A stretch of DNA of 50,868 nucleotides from an uncultured Sulfurovum sp. (lineage in GTDB: Bacteria > Campylobacterota > Campylobacteria > Campylobacterales > Sulfurovaceae). The notes beneath the pieces were generated by a model, which saw nothing but the letters and a program-made list of their open reading frames with translations, was not told where the DNA came from and ran no database searches. Of the stretch, positions 44,452-50,868 are shown piece by piece. The stretch is taken from the NCBI GenBank assembly GCA_902727935.1, contig CACVAX010000008.1, positions 1-50,868 of the forward strand. The letters run 5' to 3'. The position numbers and the translations under genes are program-made. How positions within the stretch are numbered: the first letter of the stretch is position 1; each line of letters starts with the position of its first letter.

Positions 44452-44568
44452 CTAATTCCCTCTCATAAAATCATCGTTTTCATCTACTTTAATTCTATCA
44501 CAATGTTTCGTGGTTGAAAATGCGAAGATAAAGAGAATCCAGTCCCAAGTTTTTGATAAGTATTTCAT
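44452..44568 (-). CDS. 38-residue small protein upstream of the beta-lactamase
   Basis: A short open frame of 38 codons, MKYLSKTWDWILFIFAFSTT then KHCDRIKVDENDD, has a near-perfect AAAGGA ribosome site five bases before its ATG. It ends 19 bases before the beta-lactamase start on the same strand. The first half is hydrophobic and aromatic, long enough for one membrane helix (about residues 8-19), and the rest is acidic. No homologue is known to me. The strong ribosome site, ATG start, stop placement and operon position support a real gene over chance. It could be a small membrane protein or a translated leader that controls the downstream enzyme. Confidence 0.55.
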   Translation of the reverse strand: MKYLSKTWDWILFIFAFSTTKHCDRIKVDENDDFMRGN

Positions 44569-44634
44569 TGTAGTCCTTTAGGTGTAAAAGTTTTTTAATT
44601 ATATTCTAAAAAGGGTCAAGCATTAATTAAAGAC

Positions 44635-46185
44635 CTAAACCTTATAAAAAATCCTAATAGCTCCTAATGCAAATAAAACCAAAGCAATCTCTTTTAAATT
44701 TTTATCATATATCAAAACAAAAAAACCACTCACTACTAATACAAAGCCTTGCAATAATGGACGCAGGTACTCTTTAATCTCTTTGGCTATCCATGTAAGT
44801 TGGTCTTTTGAGGCGTTGATGCTTATTTCACCTTGTGCCATCTTTTGTACCGAGGTTTGTAGGTCTTGTAGAAAAAATGGGGTGTTTTTAATCCCTGCTT
44901 CAACTTTTTCTCTCAACCCTTCTTTTGCCCCTAAAGCTTTGGGAATGTTCTCTTGGAGTATGGGTAAAATGTCTTTGATACCGTTGAAGTTTTCAATGTA
45001 CGTTGTTCCTAAACCCTCTATAATGGCACTGACCCGTAAAATATAGATGGCATCACTTGGGAGTTTAAACGGTAGGTCTTTAGTCGATGAAAGTACATCA
45101 AATGCCAGTTGTTGCATGGATTCGCTGTTGAGGTTGTCGTTGGAAAAGATGGCAAACATTTTAGAGGTAAATTCTGCCAGTTCAGCTGTGGGTGCTTCAT
45201 AGGCGATTGTCCCTAAGCGTTTGTTGGCTGAGATATAGAGTTCATAGTTTTGTTCATTGGCTGCTTTGATGAGTTCTATAATGGCGATACGGGTATCGTT
45301 TGGAACACGTTTGACCATACCAAAATCTAGTAAAATAAGTTCACCACTTTTTGAAACCAACAAATTTCCAGGATGGGGATCGGCATGAAAGTACCCCTCT
45401 ATGAGCATCTGTTGGGTGTAAAAACTCACCAATTTACCAATAAGAGCTTTAAAATCAATGTCATACTCTAAAAGCTTTTCTTTGTTGTCAAAACGAAACC
45501 CTTCTTCAAAACTCATAACCAAGGCTTCATTACTACAAAACGCTTCATAGGGTTTTGGAAACCTTATACCACTGTTTTTATAGACTTCTGAAAAGTTTTG
45601 TAGGTTTTGAAGTTCATGGTTAAAAGAGACTTCTTGCAGAATCATTTTAGAAAATTCGCTTACCACAGCGTCGATGGAGTTTTTGGTGTAGGTAGAAAAA
45701 AGAGGTTGAAAAAGATTGTTAAAAAAACCAATAATACGAATGTCAGCTTTGACTTGTTTGCTAATGTTGTAACGTAAAAGTTTAACGGCTACTTGGGTAT
45801 TGTCTGGTAGTGTTGCACGGTGAACTTGTCCTACCGAAGCAGAGGCAATGGGTGTTTCATCAAAGGTTTTAAACGTTGTTTTATCTTGAAAAGCTTTGTT
45901 GTAAACCTTTTGAAACTCTTCATGGTTCATGGGTGGGAGTTGGTCGTGAAGTTCTTTGAGTTCTACTAGGTAGCGTTCAGGAAAAAAGTCTGAACGGGTG
46001 GCTAAAACTTGGGCAAGTTTAATAAAACTCGCCCCCAAAGTAATAACACTCTTTTTGAGAGCAAGAGGTTCTAACGGTTTAATCCCCCAAAACTGCTCTT
46101 TACGTTTTATAATCAAGTAGAGCGTTAACATAAATGCAAAAACAGCATAGACCCGTTTGGGGCTATAATATTTTAGTGTTTTGAT
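44635..46185 (-). CDS. UbiB/ABC1-family atypical kinase, probable ATC start
   Basis: UbiB-like proteins are membrane-tethered, protein-kinase-like ATPases linked to quinone synthesis and lipid export. The signature region reads FIKLAQVLATRSDFFP, with an alanine where the family's KxGQ has glycine. It continues with PIASASVGQVHRA (Ala-rich loop), HADPHPGNLL (catalytic Asp and Asn) and LILLDFGMVK (metal Asp). A C-terminal hydrophobic helix pair ends the chain. The first ATG (46131) has no ribosome site and cuts a membrane segment. The frame runs on upstream through KTLKYYSPKRVYAVFAF to an ATC at 46185-46183, six bases after GAGGA, which I annotate as start (516 residues). It overlaps the phasin-like gene by 13 bases. 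Confidence 0.82.
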   Translation of the reverse strand: MKTLKYYSPKRVYAVFAFMLTLYLIIKRKEQFWGIKPLEPLALKKSVITLGASFIKLAQVLATRSDFFPERYLVELKELHDQLPPMNHEEFQKVYNKAFQDKTTFKTFDETPIASASVGQVHRATLPDNTQVAVKLLRYNISKQVKADIRIIGFFNNLFQPLFSTYTKNSIDAVVSEFSKMILQEVSFNHELQNLQNFSEVYKNSGIRFPKPYEAFCSNEALVMSFEEGFRFDNKEKLLEYDIDFKALIGKLVSFYTQQMLIEGYFHADPHPGNLLVSKSGELILLDFGMVKRVPNDTRIAIIELIKAANEQNYELYISANKRLGTIAYEAPTAELAEFTSKMFAIFSNDNLNSESMQQLAFDVLSSTKDLPFKLPSDAIYILRVSAIIEGLGTTYIENFNGIKDILPILQENIPKALGAKEGLREKVEAGIKNTPFFLQDLQTSVQKMAQGEISINASKDQLTWIAKEIKEYLRPLLQGFVLVVSGFFVLIYDKNLKEIALVLFALGAIRIFYKV

Positions 46186-46445
46186 GTTAAATCCTCTTTG
46201 AGTTTTTCAATGTCTGCTTTGGTGGCTAACCCCAACTCGTTAATAACTTCTTTAAGGGCATCTTTCATCGCTTCTTTAATGCGTTCTTCTTCTTCTTTGC
46301 CTTTGGTTTCAATAGATTCTAAAAAAGTTTTTGCATCATCGGTTTTTATTTTACCATTCTCTTCCATTTTTTTGACTTCTTCTTCAACTTTTTCTTTAAA
46401 AAGTGTCGCTGCACCTATTCCTGTGTAAAGTAGTTTTTCTAACAT
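46173..46445 (-). CDS. phasin-like small coiled-coil protein
   Basis: This 90-residue protein has a short hydrophobic stretch near residues 5-17 (LLYTGIGAATLF) and a long, highly charged helix (KEKVEEEVKKMEENGKI to the end) with heptad-like spacing, as in PhaF/PhaI-type phasin family proteins that coat or organise polymer granules. The family call rests on this pattern only. It overlaps the UbiB-like gene by 13 bases and leads the pair, so the two are translationally coupled. The start ATG has AAGGACAC before it. Upstream, bases 46446-46649 are an AT-rich divergent promoter region with no other feature. Confidence 0.6.
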   Translation of the reverse strand: MLEKLLYTGIGAATLFKEKVEEEVKKMEENGKIKTDDAKTFLESIETKGKEEEERIKEAMKDALKEVINELGLATKADIEKLKEDLTSKH

Positions 46446-46649
46446 GATGTGTCCTTGTTTTAATTTTCCTTATTATAACGCTCTTTTTTGTTTATTGGTA
46501 GGGTGATTTTAGTAGGTTTATGATTTTTTTATTATTGGTAAAATTACTTATAAATAAATAATCACATAGACTACTTATCCTATTTAAGACTAAAATTTAT
46601 GAACATAAAGTACAATTGATTTAGATTGTAGGGATGGAGTAAAGATAAA

Positions 46650-49600
46650 ATGAGTTCAAGTTTTTTCACCAATGAAGAGGAAAATACGCTCAAAAATAGA
46701 ATTAATTCTATTTTGAAAAAAGATAAAAATATTGAATATTTAGATTTTTTAATTGGGTATTTTCGGATTACAGGCTTTGATAAGATATCAGATAATCTTA
46801 ATGCGATTAAACACACGCGTATTTTGGTGGGGATTAATGCTGATAGAAACAGTTATGATGCCTCACAACTTATTCAAAAGTTTGCCAAGGAGCAGGTGGA
46901 TATTTATCATGAAGAGCCATTAGAGCTTAAAGAGTATGTTAATTTTGAATCTATGAAAAACCTTATTGTTTCAAAAAAGATAGAAATTCGTATTTCGGCT
47001 GATAAAAATGTGCATTCTAAAATGTATCTTATGCGAGATGGGGGAGCGTTGAACCATGCCCAAAAAGAGCAAGAGTATCAAGGTCGGGTGATTATTGGCT
47101 CGTCTAATCTGACGCACAATGGTTTGGAAGCGAATACTGAAATTAATGCTGAACTTAAAGATGATAAAAGTTTAAAAGATGCTGTTACTGTTTTTGAAAA
47201 ACTTTGGAAAACATCGGTTGAATTGAGTGAAGAAGATTTTGATAGGGATATCTTTTCTAAGCTCAAAAAGCCAATGGAAGAAGAGATTTCTAAAGTTCTT
47301 ACACCTTATGAACTCTATATTAAACTACTCATCGAACATTTTGGAAAACGGATAGATTTTATAGAAGATGAGACGATTTTTGTGCCTAAAGAGTACAAAA
47401 AACTCTCGTATCAGGTAGAAGCTGTCAATGATGGTATTGCAAAACTTGCAGAGCATAAGGGGTTCTTTTTATCCGATGTGGTGGGGCTTGGTAAAACGGT
47501 GGTGGTGGCAATGCTTATTAAAAAGCTAAAAGCTACCTTTAAAAAGAGGGTGTTGGTGGTGATTCCTCCTGCTGTGCGTGTTCAATGGGAAGATACCTTT
47601 AAAGAGTTTGATATAGAGTGTTGTGATATTGTCTCTTTGGCAAAATTGGGAGGGGTAAAGGCTTCTAAGTATGAATTGGTAGTGGTGGATGAATCTCATA
47701 AGTTTAAAAACAGAGAGTCGCAACGCTACAAACAGCTCTATGAAATTTGTTTAAATAAAAAGGTCATTTTACTTTCGGCAACCCCTCAAAACAATACACC
47801 AAGTGACCTTTACAATCAGATTGCTCTTTTTCAAAATGTTAAAAATTCAACGCTTTCACAGTGTCGAAATTTACAGAGTTTTTTTGATAAAAAAGAGCAA
47901 GAGTATAAAAAAATTATCAATTCAGAGAATGGTATTGATGAATTGGCACTTAAAGCCTTATCTGAAGCCATACGCGACAAAGTTATACGCACCATTATGA
48001 TACGGCGTACCCGTTATGACATAGAGCATCATGATATGTACAAAGTAGACATAGAAGAACAAGGGCTTTCTATGCCTAAGGTTAACGAACCTACAGAGCA
48101 TGAGTATAAACTAGAGGGTGACTTAGGAACTACTTTTGATGAGACAGCAACGAAGATTACTCAAAAATTAAACTATTCCCGATTTAATGCACTCTCTTAT
48201 TTAACAAAAGAGGCACGAGCCAAGCATTACCCTAAAGAGAGTCCCAATATTTTTGAGAAAAACCCTCTTTCAGGGATTATGAAAACCCTACTGATTAAAC
48301 GTTTTGAAAGTTCCTTTTCTGCCTTTAAAATCTCTATAGCACGACATGAAAAACGTTATAAAGCATTTATAGAAAACTTTGACAACGATATTATCTACCT
48401 TGGAGAGAAAGCCACCGATATTTTAGATTATGATGAAGAGCAAGATGGGGACTATGAAGCCTTTATACAAAGGCTTATTGCATTAAAGAGGGTAAAAAAA
48501 CTGAAACGTTCAGATTTTAAAAAGAATTTTGAGTTGGATTTAAAGTCTGATTATAATATTTTTAAAGAGCTTGTTAAAAAGTGGAAGAAAGTAAATGTTG
48601 ACCCTAAGTTAGAGAAGTTTAAAGAGGTACTCAAAGATGATAAAGGTAAAAAGATTGTTATTTTTACGGAGTCGGTGGATACCCTTAAATATTTGCAAAA
48701 AAACTTGGAATCGGAGGCTTTAGCCCCGAACAACACGAGGCTAAAGCCATCGCTTCCTAGTAAAACACTCTTTATTAGCAGTCAAAACCGAGAAGAGAAA
48801 AAGCAGGTTATTAAAGAAAATTTTGATGCGAATTATAAGAACCAAAAGAGTGATTACAACATCATTGTGACCACCGATACTTTAGCCGAGGGTATTAACC
48901 TGCATCGGAGTAACATTATTTATAATTACGATATTCCTTGGAATGCTACCAAACTTATTCAACGTATTGGTCGGGTGAATCGTATTGGGACACAGGCTAA
49001 ATTTATTCATATTCATAACTTTAAACCTGCTTCGCATATTGATAAACTCATCGAGCTTTCTCAAAAAGCGTTTGTAAAGCTTCAGTCGTCGCATACCATG
49101 ATGGGAGAGGACAATCAGATTTATACCCAAAACGAAACGGTGGGTTCGGTAAATCTTTTTGAATCGTATGAACAAGCGTCAAGTGAACGTGATGAAGAGC
49201 TGGACTACCTAGAAGAGCTACGAAGCTTTAGAGAAGCCCAACCCAAAGTATTTCAAGCCATAAAAGAGCTGGAGCAAGGCTTAAGCCTAACACGAGAAGG
49301 AAGCCACCATAGTGCTTATGTGCTGTTAGATATTAATGGTCATAAAAATTATGTTTCTGTGGATGAACAGGGTACAAAGCCTATTTCGTTTATGGAGACA
49401 GCCGAGGTCTTTAGAGCTAAGGTTGATGAGGTAGCTTTAAAAAGCCCTAAAGAAGAAATAGAAGAGCGTATTAAAAAGGCTATTGCTTACTTTGAAAAGC
49501 AAGAGAAAGAGCAGAAGCAAGATAAGGCAGAGGGTAGAGTAGATGACGTTGTAGCTCAAAAAGCAATAGCTCATCTTAAAGGTTGGTTAAAACAAAAACT

Positions 49601-49820
49601 TTTAGATAGAAAGTTGTTTAAAAGTTATAGAGAAGCCATTGTTAATGGAACATTAGGAAGTATTTCAGTGAGTAAGATAAATGAGCTTTATAAACACTCT
49701 GATGATGAAATAAAAGAAAAATTATTAACTATAATTAGAGTAAAAAAAGTAGAAGAGAAATTGTTTGATGAAAACTTGATTATTCATCCCGTTTTATCAA
49801 CGCTTTTTACACAAGGATAA
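46650..49820 (+). CDS. PLD-nuclease/SNF2-helicase fusion (restriction-type)
   Basis: Residues 1-200 hold a phospholipase-D-type nuclease with one HKD motif, VHSKMYLMRD (121-130), and the matching GSSNLTHNGLEANTEIN. The rest is an SF2 SNF2-like helicase: Walker A VVGLGKTVVV (278-287), VVVDESHKFK (DESH at 347-350), LLSATPQNNTPSDLYNQ (376 on), VIFTESVDTLKYLQKN, TTDTLAEGINLHR, and the RIGRVNRIG arginine finger box. The combination recalls ATP-dependent restriction systems such as NgoAVII or CglI, there split between genes and here fused. About 20 residues near 689-708, encoded by a REP-like palindrome, are inserted before the KTLFISSQNREEKK strand. The ATG has GGAGTAAAG before it. It is followed after three bases by the broken methylase. 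Confidence 0.82.
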   Translation: MSSSFFTNEEENTLKNRINSILKKDKNIEYLDFLIGYFRITGFDKISDNLNAIKHTRILVGINADRNSYDASQLIQKFAKEQVDIYHEEPLELKEYVNFESMKNLIVSKKIEIRISADKNVHSKMYLMRDGGALNHAQKEQEYQGRVIIGSSNLTHNGLEANTEINAELKDDKSLKDAVTVFEKLWKTSVELSEEDFDRDIFSKLKKPMEEEISKVLTPYELYIKLLIEHFGKRIDFIEDETIFVPKEYKKLSYQVEAVNDGIAKLAEHKGFFLSDVVGLGKTVVVAMLIKKLKATFKKRVLVVIPPAVRVQWEDTFKEFDIECCDIVSLAKLGGVKASKYELVVVDESHKFKNRESQRYKQLYEICLNKKVILLSATPQNNTPSDLYNQIALFQNVKNSTLSQCRNLQSFFDKKEQEYKKIINSENGIDELALKALSEAIRDKVIRTIMIRRTRYDIEHHDMYKVDIEEQGLSMPKVNEPTEHEYKLEGDLGTTFDETATKITQKLNYSRFNALSYLTKEARAKHYPKESPNIFEKNPLSGIMKTLLIKRFESSFSAFKISIARHEKRYKAFIENFDNDIIYLGEKATDILDYDEEQDGDYEAFIQRLIALKRVKKLKRSDFKKNFELDLKSDYNIFKELVKKWKKVNVDPKLEKFKEVLKDDKGKKIVIFTESVDTLKYLQKNLESEALAPNNTRLKPSLPSKTLFISSQNREEKKQVIKENFDANYKNQKSDYNIIVTTDTLAEGINLHRSNIIYNYDIPWNATKLIQRIGRVNRIGTQAKFIHIHNFKPASHIDKLIELSQKAFVKLQSSHTMMGEDNQIYTQNETVGSVNLFESYEQASSERDEELDYLEELRSFREAQPKVFQAIKELEQGLSLTREGSHHSAYVLLDINGHKNYVSVDEQGTKPISFMETAEVFRAKVDEVALKSPKEEIEERIKKAIAYFEKQEKEQKQDKAEGRVDDVVAQKAIAHLKGWLKQKLLDRKLFKSYREAIVNGTLGSISVSKINELYKHSDDEIKEKLLTIIRVKKVEEKLFDENLIIHPVLSTLFTQG
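48716..48748 (+). repeat. REP-like palindrome inserted in frame in the helicase gene
   Basis: GGCTTTAGCC (48716-48725) and its reverse complement GGCTAAAGCC (48739-48748) form a perfect 10-bp stem with a 13-base loop. The flank on the other strand reads GGAAGCGATGGCTTTAGCC, like the head of REP elements mobilised by REP-associated tyrosine transposases. It is GC-rich against an AT-rich gene and is translated into a Pro/Asn/Ser-rich insert. Confidence 0.7.
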
Positions 49821-49823
49821 AAA

Positions 49824-50081
49824 ATGGATTTAGAGTTTTTAGGAAAGAAGTTTGATGAAGATGTTTTTAGTAATTTTGTTGAAACAACCTTTGAAGAGTT
49901 TGAAACGGCTGATACAGCCTATAACAGTGAAAATTTAAGCGATGAAGATAAACAACACATAGTCGAATACAAAGTTTTAGGTGAGGCGTGGTTGTCGGAT
50001 GATAATGAGATAGGTTTTTTGTTGTTAAAGTCTGCAACCAAAGAGATAGAAACTAAACAACTACCGTCTACAAGACGGTAG
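49824..50081 (+). pseudogene. N-terminal fragment of a Type IIG-like methylase/specificity protein
   Basis: This 85-codon frame begins DLEFLGKKFDEDVFSNFVE and includes VEYKVLGEAWLSDDNEIGFL then LLLKSATKEIE. It looks like the start of an Eco57I/Type IIG RM protein, and its last 9 codons run into the left arm of the hairpin at 50051-50091 and stop there. It starts 3 bases after the helicase stop, so the two genes were designed as an operon. No methylase motif (NPPY or the AdoMet-binding FxGxG) is present. It is probably a broken gene piece rather than a small protein. Evidence for the family is weaker than for the downstream piece. Confidence 0.5.
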
Positions 50082-50091
50082 TTGTTTAGTT
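50051..50091. repeat. perfect 19-bp inverted repeat at a gene breakpoint
   Basis: AACTAAACAACTACCGTCT (50051-50069) pairs perfectly with AGACGGTAGTTGTTTAGTT (50073-50091) across a 3-base ACA loop. It contains the stop of the upstream fragment and the TTG start of the downstream one. Such a long perfect hairpin within what should be a continuous coding region suggests a palindromic insertion or a rearrangement scar. Confidence 0.9.
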
Positions 50092-50813
50092 ATTGTGATG
50101 TTGGAGAAAAATATAAAAAAGATGACAACTTATTAGAGTTTATTTCTAAAAAAGGATTTGAATATACTCAAAGTGATTTGAATTTGGATAACTTTTCTTT
50201 TTTATCTCCACAAGAGTTAAAAATTAAAAAACAGATAGAGAATATTGGAACACCACTAAAAGATTGGGATATAAAAATAAGTTATGGAATTAAAACAGGT
50301 TTTAATGAAGCATTTATCATTGATACTAAAACAAAAGATGAATTAATAGCAAAAGATAAAAAAAGTGAAGAGATAATAAAACCACTTCTAAATGGAAGAG
50401 ATGTAAAAAAGTATAAATATAAATGGAATAATAATTGGTTGATTTTTCTTAGAGCTGAAAATAATATTGAGGATTATCCAGCAATTAAAGAGCATATGAA
50501 CAAATATAAAAATAAATTAGAAAAAAGAAGTTCTTTTAAAAAGTGGTATAGTATTCAAGGTGAACTGAAAAAAGAAACTTATCAGAATTTAGAAAATGAT
50601 AAAATTATATTAATGGAACTTTCAGATGCTCAAACATTTACATTAGATACAAATAATTTTTATATAAATAAAACTTTATATTTTATCAGTGGTCAAAACC
50701 TTAAATACTTATTAGCATTCTTAAATTCTAAAATAATCTTTTTTTCTTACTCCACGACAGAAAATCATTCGTTCTTAAGAAAAGCACGTTTGAGTAAGCC
50801 AATCAGAATATGA
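50082..50813 (+). pseudogene. C-terminal target-recognition part of a Type IIG-like methylase, truncated
   Basis: The 243-codon frame begins inside the hairpin's right arm (TTG) and contains a recognisable TaqI-like specificity domain: NIGTPLKDWDIKISYGIKTG (about residues 55-74), EAFIIDTKTKDELI, SEEIIKPLLNGRDVKKYKYK (about 94-113) and the NLKYLLAFLNSKIIFFSYS helix near 207-225. Past that point the frame runs into unrelated sequence and stops, where a minus-strand gene enters. The methyltransferase core with NPPY is absent between the two pieces, so more than 500 residues have probably been lost. As a result the specificity half is unable to modify DNA. The call to the Type IIG class rests on the recognition-domain pattern. 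Confidence 0.6.
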
Positions 50814-50868
50814 AATTCTTGTTTTTTAAGAGAAACATTGACCAAGACATTTTTTAACCATTCTAATC
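50765..50868 (-). CDS. C-terminal end of a gene entering from the right edge
   Basis: On the minus strand the last 104 bases of the window read as an open frame ending in TGA at 50765, with translated tail LEWLKNVLVNVSLKKQ then EFHILIGLLKRAFLKNE. The start is outside the window. The tail is helical and basic, as in many transposases or winged-helix regulators, but no motif identifies it. Its stop falls a few bases beyond the point where the methylase sequence stops making family sense, which would fit an inserted element. Length is too short to exclude chance. Confidence 0.35.
   Translation of the reverse strand, partial: LEWLKNVLVNVSLKKQEFHILIGLLKRAFLKNE

Noticed and set aside
1-50868. tRNA, rRNA, riboswitch or CRISPR array
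   Set aside because: I found no cloverleaf with conserved T-loop sequence, no rRNA-like segment, no riboswitch core and no regularly spaced repeats. A covariance-model search would be needed to exclude small RNAs.

Overview
The window is about 50.9 kb of low-GC bacterial chromosome with dense, mostly intact housekeeping genes. The gene set points to a free-living Campylobacterota (Epsilonproteobacteria), most like Sulfurovum or Sulfurimonas. The supporting genes are a biosynthetic arginine decarboxylase with a carboxynorspermidine-synthase-type dehydrogenase (the alternative spermidine route), SecA followed by a LolC/E-like permease, a small cytochrome c553-type protein, a PPK2 kinase, a class D beta-lactamase and an epsilon-type UvrD-like helicase. 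The assignment comes from protein character and gene order, not from a marker search. I see no tRNA, rRNA or CRISPR array.

Layout. 1-3.96 kb: a DUF2237 gene, a lone hypothetical gene bracketed by 20-bp direct repeats, a DUF234-type protein, surE and tcdA. 3.97-13.2 kb: mostly minus strand, with a PqiA-like membrane protein, acs, a cell-wall amidase, ppk2, then rmuC, lolA, a small protein and mogA. 13.3-17.1 kb: secA plus a LolC/E-like permease. 17.2-20 kb: a CZB-domain protein, cca and ppx/gppA. 20-25.4 kb: speA, a Campylobacterota-type DUF5644-like protein, a small protein, an RNase T2 and a CitE-like lyase. 25.45-27.5 kb: a decayed restriction-modification (RM) island. 27.7-34.8 kb: the carboxynorspermidine dehydrogenase, murA, a small protein with a UvrD-like helicase, hemA and a polyprenyl synthase. 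35.1 kb: a small cytochrome c. 35.4-41.2 kb: a four-gene heavy-metal RND efflux operon. 41.3-46.4 kb: a SPOR protein, a Pif1-like helicase, an OXA-type beta-lactamase with a 38-residue companion, a UbiB-like kinase and a phasin-like protein. 46.65-50.87 kb: a PLD-SNF2 restriction helicase followed by a shattered Type IIG-like methylase and the edge of another element.

How the genes work together. Much of the window is core physiology: protein export and lipoprotein trafficking (secA, LolC/E-like, lolA), envelope synthesis (murA, amidase, polyprenyl synthase), phosphate and stress metabolism (ppk2, ppx, surE), tRNA maturation (cca, tcdA) and polyamines (speA, carboxynorspermidine dehydrogenase). 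The unusual material is in the two defence loci, which look disarmed in different ways. In the first, a GGWCC/GGNCC-type cytosine methylase is fused in frame to an Eco47II-type endonuclease that has lost its catalytic core, beside a HaeIII-type methylase reduced to fragments. In the second, a PLD-helicase gene carries an in-frame REP-like palindrome, and its methylase partner is split by a perfect 19-bp hairpin and cut off by a gene entering from the right edge. Two other genes (the amidase and the UbiB-like kinase) appear to start at near-cognate AUU and AUC codons behind good Shine-Dalgarno sites.
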